A stretch of 60,932 nucleotides of DNA from NCBI GenBank assembly GCA_016292255.1, contig JAEEZZ010000082.1:1-60932 (forward strand). Reading direction: 5' to 3'. The stretch's first letter is position 1. Every line of letters begins with the position of its first letter. The DNA comes from Oscillospiraceae bacterium. GTDB taxonomy: Bacteria > Bacillota > Clostridia > Oscillospirales > Oscillospiraceae. The notes under the pieces were generated by a model. That model ran no database searches. It was given only the letters and a program-made list of their open reading frames with translations, and was not told the origin of the DNA. The translations under genes were made by a program, and so were the position numbers. Positions 56,741 through 60,932 of the stretch are shown here, one piece after another.

Positions 56741-56769
56741 TTGTTATTTTCGCGGTTTTGTGATATAGT
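56741..56769 (+). promoter_or_regulatory. Sigma-A promoter of the M42 peptidase gene
   Basis: TTGTTA (56741-56746) and TATAGT (56764-56769) are 17 bases apart, 31 bases before the start codon. It diverges from the glycogen promoter. Confidence 0.65.
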
Positions 56770-56800
56770 GTAGGCATCAATGTGCAAAGGAGAAGTATCC

Positions 56801-57841
56801 ATGCAAGATTTCAAATTCTACACCGATTACGCTGTGGAGCAGGCCTGCAGCCTGCTGGCCATCGACAGCCCCACGGGCTACACCGCTGCGGCGGAGGAAC
56901 ATCTGTTAAAAACCTTCCGGGATCTGGGCTATGCGCCGGTTCACACCATCAAGGGCGGCGTACTGGTGGATCTGGGCGGCAGGGATACGGAAAACGGCCT
57001 GCTGCTGGCGGCCCACTGCGATACCCTGGGCGCTATGGTGGCTGAGGTCAAGGGCTCCGGCCGGCTTCGCGTCCTGCCCCTGGGCGGCCTGCCCACCGTC
57101 ATGGTGAACACCGAGAACTGCCGGGTAGTCACCAAGTTCAACGGCAGCTACGAGGGCACCTTCCAGCTCTGCAACGCCTCCACCCACGTCAACGGCGATC
57201 TGCGTACCACGGTCCCGAACTATGACAACTGCGAGGTCGTGCTGGACGAGACTGTCTGCTCCGCCGACGAGGTCAAGGCCCTGGGCATCGGGGTGGGCGA
57301 CATCGTCTGCTTTGATCCCCGTACCACCGTCACCGAGAAGGGCTATATCAAGAGCCGCTTCCTGGACGACAAGCTCTCCGCCGGTATTCTGATCGGCCTG
57401 GCCAAGTACCTCAAGGACGCGGGCATCACCCCCCAGCGCCGGATCTGGCTGTACTTCACCGTCTATGAAGAAGTGGGCCACGGCTGCTCCGGCTCCATCC
57501 CGGCGGGGGTCACTGAGGCCATCTCCGTGGATATGGGCTGCGTGGGCGACGGCCTGCAGTGCACCGAGCGCCAGGTCTCCATCTGCGCCAAGGACAGCGG
57601 CGGCCCCTACAGCTATGAGATCGTCAGAAAGCTGATCGCCGCGGCCAAGGCGGAGGAAGCGGACTACGCCGTGGACGTCTACCCCCACTACGGCTCCGAC
57701 GTGGAGGCCACCCTTCACGCAGGCTGGGACATCCGCCACGGCCTCATCGGCCCCGGCGTTTACGCCTCCCACGGCTACGAGCGCAGCCACAAGGACGGAG
57801 TCGAGAACACTTTGAAAGTGTTGGTCGGCTATATCAACTAA
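56801..57841 (+). CDS. M42-family aminopeptidase/deblocking peptidase
   Basis: 346 residues from MQDFKFYTDY (AAAGGAG before). Di-metal site: LLAAHCDTLGAMV (His, Asp), SRFLDDKLSAG (bridging Asp), YEEVGHGCSG (catalytic Glu pair), AISVDMGCVGDG (Asp) and ASHGYERSH (His). These large tetrahedral aminopeptidases trim short peptides in the cytosol. No signal peptide. The S9 peptidase follows on the same strand, so both serve peptide breakdown. Confidence 0.93.
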   Translation: MQDFKFYTDYAVEQACSLLAIDSPTGYTAAAEEHLLKTFRDLGYAPVHTIKGGVLVDLGGRDTENGLLLAAHCDTLGAMVAEVKGSGRLRVLPLGGLPTVMVNTENCRVVTKFNGSYEGTFQLCNASTHVNGDLRTTVPNYDNCEVVLDETVCSADEVKALGIGVGDIVCFDPRTTVTEKGYIKSRFLDDKLSAGILIGLAKYLKDAGITPQRRIWLYFTVYEEVGHGCSGSIPAGVTEAISVDMGCVGDGLQCTERQVSICAKDSGGPYSYEIVRKLIAAAKAEEADYAVDVYPHYGSDVEATLHAGWDIRHGLIGPGVYASHGYERSHKDGVENTLKVLVGYIN

Positions 57842-57898
57842 TAACTGAGAAGGCAAAACGAAAAACTTCGGTGTCGCTCCGCGAGAAAGAATATAATG

Positions 57899-57923
57899 AT
57901 TTTCAAATCGGAGATTTGAAAAT
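57899..57923. repeat. ATTTTCAAATC palindrome (second copy)
   Basis: ATTTTCAAATC and its complement GATTTGAAAAT flank a 3-base loop. The same core forms the perfect palindrome at 27963-27988. It lies between the M42 and S9 genes and may act as a weak terminator. Confidence 0.75.
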
Positions 57924-57976
57924 ACCTCAGTTTTTTGTTTTTACTTCTTTGTTTTTCGTTCCAAAAGGAGGAAACC

Positions 57977-59968
57977 ATGGAACCAATCACCCAAAAAGAT
58001 TTACTGAACTACAAGTTCTTATCCGCGGTGCGCTATGCGCCCGGTGGGGAGCGGGCTGCCTTTGCGGTCGCCTGCGCCAATGAAGAAGAAAACTGCTACG
58101 AGCAGCGGCTCTGGCTCTATGAGAAGGGCGGCCTGCGCCAGCTCACCGATCTGGGCAAGGAGAGCAGCTTCCTCTGGATCGACGATCACAGGCTGATTTT
58201 CCCGGCGGTGCGCTCCGCCAAGGAGAAGAAGCGCGCCGAAGCCAAGGAGGAGTTCACCGCCTACTATGTGCTGGATGTGAACGGCGGCGAGGCGGTCCCC
58301 TATATGACCCTGCCCTTTGCCGTCCAGTCCATCCGCCTGCTGGACGAGGGCCTCTTCCTGGTCACCGCCACGGTGGACAAGGCCCAACCCATGCTCTACG
58401 AGGCCTCGGAGGAGGAAAAGGCCGAGGCTCGGAAGAAGAAGGAAGCGGAGAAGGACTACGAGGTCTTCACCGAGCTGCCCTTCTGGGGCAACGGCGAGGG
58501 GATCACCAACGGCAAGCGCACCCTGTCCTTCCTGGTTGACCGGGAGCCCCTGCGGATCGCGCCGCTGCTGATCGCTCCCGAGGATCTGATCTGCCAGACC
58601 GTCTTCGGCGACGAGATCCTGATGGCCTACCTTCCCTGGCAGGTCAAGCGTCCCGTCACAGGCTTCTGCCTGCGAACCTTCAACTTCCGCACCGGCGAGA
58701 ATCGGGAGATCGTGGACAACTGGGAGCTCTCGCCCCACTTCATGGAGACCGCCGGCGGCAAGGTGCTGCTGGTCGCCTCCGAGGGCAAGCGTCACGGCCT
58801 CAATGAGAACGCCTGGGTCTACACCCTGGATCCCGCGGACGGGAAGATCGAGGTCCTGCGTAAGGAAGAATACAATATGTACAACTCCGTGGGCTCCGAC
58901 TGCCGTCTGGGCGGCGGACGCCAGGCCGTGGGAACTCCGGAGGGCCTCTACCACCTGACCACCCGGGAGGGGAATGCGGTGCTGCACCTGCTGAAGCCCG
59001 ACGGAGAGGACGTTCCCGTCTTCACCGGCGAGGGCGCCATGGACTGCTTCGACGTGGCCAACGGCCATCTGCTCTGCGTGGGCCTCTACGAGATGCGGCT
59101 CCAGGAGCTCTACACCGCCACCCTGGGGGAGAACCTGCAGCTGAGCCGGGTCTCCCACTTCAACGACGAGGCCCTGGCCGGCAGATATGTGGCCCAGCCG
59201 GAGCCCATCACGATCCAGAGTCGCGGCCTGGAGATCGGCGGCTGGATCCTGAAGCCCAGGGACTTCGACCCCAACGAGAAGTACCCTGCCATTCTGGACG
59301 TCCACGGCGGTCCCAAGACTGTCTACGGCCCCGTCTTCTACCATGAGATGCAGCTCTGGGCCAATATGGGCTACTTCGTCTTCTTCTGCAACCCCAAGGG
59401 CAGCGACGGCCGGGACAACTACTTCATGGACATTCGCGGCCGCTACGGTGATACGGACTTTGCGAACCTGATGGACTTCACCGACGCGGTGCTGGAAAAG
59501 TACCCCCAGATCGACCGGGATCGGCTTTGCGAGACCGGCGGCAGCTACGGCGGCTTTATGACCAACTGGATCATCGGCCACACGGATCGCTTCTGCTGCG
59601 CGGCCTCCCAGCGCTCCATTGCGAACTGGCTGAGCTTCTACGGCATGTCGGACATCGGCTTCTATTTTGCCGCCGACCAGACCGACGGGGATATCTATGA
59701 GAACCCGGAGAAGCTCTGGGCCCAGTCCCCGCTGAAATATGCCGCCAAGGTCACCACCCCCACCCTGTTCATCCACTCCGACGAGGACTATCGCTGCCCC
59801 ATGGCGGAGGGGATCCAGATGTACGCGGCCCTGATCGACATCGGCATAGAGGCCCGGCTCTGCCTCTTCCACGGGGAGAATCACGAGCTCTCCCGCTCCG
59901 GCAAGCCCAAGCACCGCCAGCGCCGCCTGCAGGAGATCACCGACTGGTTCGAGAAGCACGCCCGGTAA
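57977..59968 (+). CDS. S9-family prolyl-oligopeptidase/acylaminoacyl peptidase
   Basis: 663 residues from MEPITQKDLL (AAAGGAGG before). The N-terminal part (about 1-410) is a beta-propeller-like domain. The alpha/beta hydrolase domain follows, with catalytic Ser in CETGGSYGGFMTNW, Asp in IHSDEDYRCP and His in FHGENHELSRSG. No signal peptide, so cytosolic. It releases dipeptides or acylated residues from short peptides. The propeller limits substrates to small peptides, complementing the M42 enzyme before it. Confidence 0.93.
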   Translation: MEPITQKDLLNYKFLSAVRYAPGGERAAFAVACANEEENCYEQRLWLYEKGGLRQLTDLGKESSFLWIDDHRLIFPAVRSAKEKKRAEAKEEFTAYYVLDVNGGEAVPYMTLPFAVQSIRLLDEGLFLVTATVDKAQPMLYEASEEEKAEARKKKEAEKDYEVFTELPFWGNGEGITNGKRTLSFLVDREPLRIAPLLIAPEDLICQTVFGDEILMAYLPWQVKRPVTGFCLRTFNFRTGENREIVDNWELSPHFMETAGGKVLLVASEGKRHGLNENAWVYTLDPADGKIEVLRKEEYNMYNSVGSDCRLGGGRQAVGTPEGLYHLTTREGNAVLHLLKPDGEDVPVFTGEGAMDCFDVANGHLLCVGLYEMRLQELYTATLGENLQLSRVSHFNDEALAGRYVAQPEPITIQSRGLEIGGWILKPRDFDPNEKYPAILDVHGGPKTVYGPVFYHEMQLWANMGYFVFFCNPKGSDGRDNYFMDIRGRYGDTDFANLMDFTDAVLEKYPQIDRDRLCETGGSYGGFMTNWIIGHTDRFCCAASQRSIANWLSFYGMSDIGFYFAADQTDGDIYENPEKLWAQSPLKYAAKVTTPTLFIHSDEDYRCPMAEGIQMYAALIDIGIEARLCLFHGENHELSRSGKPKHRQRRLQEITDWFEKHAR

Positions 59969-59974
59969 AACACT

Positions 59975-60015
59975 CGCCCTGAGCCCTCCCCCGTACCGGG
60001 GGAAGGCTCGGGGCG
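59975..60015. repeat. Hairpin related to the 58-bp coding repeat
   Basis: CGCCCTGAGCC pairs with GGCTCGGGGCG and an inner CCCCC/GGGGG closes a short loop. On the reverse strand it reads GCCTTCCCCCGGTACGGGGG, close to the first hairpin of the element at 24619 and 39074. It follows the S9 gene and may end its transcript; no T-run is present. Confidence 0.55.
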
Positions 60016-60039
60016 AATACAAATGAAAAGAGGAAAAGA

Positions 60040-60932
60040 ATGAAACACAATGCGAAAAGGCTTTGGAGCCTCCTGCTGGCCCTGGCGCTTGCGGTCTCCC
60101 TGTTCCCGACGCTCAGCGTCCCGGTCAGCGCCCTTTATTTGGAGGACACCTCCCTGCAATGCACGTGGACGCTTCAGGACAATATGCCGTTATCGGACGG
60201 TACGACCGGCTTAAAGCTCACAATTCGGCCGACAAACGGGGACAGCGGGCGTATGGATTATTACGCGTATCTGGCCCAAAACTGGGTCAGCACCGTGCCC
60301 TGGGCCTCCTATATCCCGCAAATTGAGGAGGTGGAATTAACAGAAGGCGTACTGAATGCGGGCGGTAATTTGATGTCTTATTTCCGCCACGAAAACACGA
60401 AGCTGAAAAAAATCATTTTTGCCGACAGCGTGCAGGAAATCGGATGGAACGCGTTTTATCGGGATTGGGCTGACGAGACGCCCCTGGAGGTTGACTGGGG
60501 CTCCGGGATCAAGATCGTTGAAAGCGCTGCCTTTACGCGTTCCGGCGTAACGAGGGTTTGTCTGCCTGCGATAAGAAAAGTTGAGAATGCGGCGTTTCGT
60601 CAATGCAGTAAACTTGAGTCGGTCTATATGGCGTCGGCATCAGGCGGACTGGAAATGGGCGAGCGGATTTTCGAGAGTTGCGCCAATCTGAAAGAAGTGA
60701 CGTTGGTGGGCTCCGTTCCGGGAATTTCGGCCTACACGTTTTCCGGCTGCGAAAAGCTGCAATCCATTATGCTGCCCGTTTCGCTTGACCACGTTGATAA
60801 TTACGCGTTCAATAACTGTACGTCTCTCAGCGCGGTGTTTTACGCGGGCACGCCCCAGCAGTGGGCCCAGATCAGCATCGCGGAGGGCAACGAGTGCCTG
60901 CAAAACGCCACGGTCATCTACAACAGTAAGCC
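60040..60932 (+). CDS. BspA-type leucine-rich-repeat surface protein (3' end outside window)
   Basis: At least 297 residues, open to the window edge. The signal peptide (LLLALALAVSLFPTLSVPVSA) is followed by repeats of the BspA/TpLRR kind: LKKIIFADSVQEIGWNAFYR, GVTRVCLPAIRKVENAAF, LESVYMAS, LKEVTLVG, LQSIMLPVSLDHVDNYAFNN, then AVFYAGTPQQWAQI, a typical cap or linker motif of this family. Such proteins are secreted or wall-bound and mediate adhesion or binding. AGAGGAAAAGA precedes the ATG. Confidence 0.88.
   Translation, partial: MKHNAKRLWSLLLALALAVSLFPTLSVPVSALYLEDTSLQCTWTLQDNMPLSDGTTGLKLTIRPTNGDSGRMDYYAYLAQNWVSTVPWASYIPQIEEVELTEGVLNAGGNLMSYFRHENTKLKKIIFADSVQEIGWNAFYRDWADETPLEVDWGSGIKIVESAAFTRSGVTRVCLPAIRKVENAAFRQCSKLESVYMASASGGLEMGERIFESCANLKEVTLVGSVPGISAYTFSGCEKLQSIMLPVSLDHVDNYAFNNCTSLSAVFYAGTPQQWAQISIAEGNECLQNATVIYNSK

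Overview
The window looks like a chromosomal stretch of a GC-rich, Gram-positive gut anaerobe of the class Clostridia, probably Oscillospirales/Ruminococcaceae-like. The basis is the CD1110-type conjugation module, the GlgC/GlgD pair, a SigG-like sporulation sigma fragment, AGGAGG-type ribosome binding sites, sigma-A promoters and many lipoprotein signals. The taxon is an inference. No rRNA, CRISPR array, integrase, relaxase or transposase is visible.

Layout. (1) 1-13.4 kb, minus strand: part of an integrative conjugative element. The transcription order is an ArdA-like protein, YubB-like, two ICE accessory proteins, a Dam-type methylase, a Cys-rich protein, an AbrB-like protein, a DUF3849-YodL-DUF3846 fusion, DUF3852, TrbL, PrgI, a split VirB4, NlpC/P60, a pentapeptide protein and DUF6103. 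A HipA-like kinase with its own promoter runs off the left edge. A strong hairpin plus T-run sits at the head of this operon. (2) 13.5-20 kb: a beta-helix lipoprotein, peptide deformylase, a truncated SigG next to an HNHAR-like ORF, an M3 peptidase, DUF1292 and mutY. (3) 20-28 kb: an MFS transporter with an atypical insert, GDPD, DUF1858, MATE, trmK, a Nif3-like protein and a GH13 lipoprotein. (4) 28-40 kb: a galactan-use locus. It holds a secreted GH53 with a carbohydrate-binding tail, a binding protein with its own extra C-terminal domain, two permeases, an ATPase, an unrecognised 614-residue protein, a zinc ribbon and an intracellular GH53. (5) 40-50 kb: an SLH/L,D-transpeptidase, prfC, a murI-HD fusion, a dusB-ECF sigma-anti-sigma operon, tRNA-Lys and tRNA-Glu, a four-helix-bundle protein and an acyltransferase. 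(6) 50.8-56.6 kb: the glycogen operon glgB-glgC-glgD-glgA. (7) 56.7-60.9 kb: an M42 peptidase, an S9 peptidase and the start of a BspA-type leucine-rich repeat surface protein.

The genes outside the ICE fit a saccharolytic life. Extracellular galactan is cut by the lipoprotein GH53, the fragments are bound and imported by the ABC system and cut again inside the cell, and surplus glucose can be stored as glycogen.

The most striking signal is the repeat content. An identical 58-bp double-hairpin element lies in the same reading frame inside two unrelated genes, trmK and the cytosolic GH53, and adds the same roughly 19-residue peptide to both proteins. This resembles the coding palindromic elements of Rickettsia. 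Other small palindromic families (GTAGGG-type, ATGAAG/CTTCAT mini-hairpins, TTCACTATTC-type, TTTTCAAATC-type) fill the intergenic gaps, and one appears to supply the stop codon of mutY.
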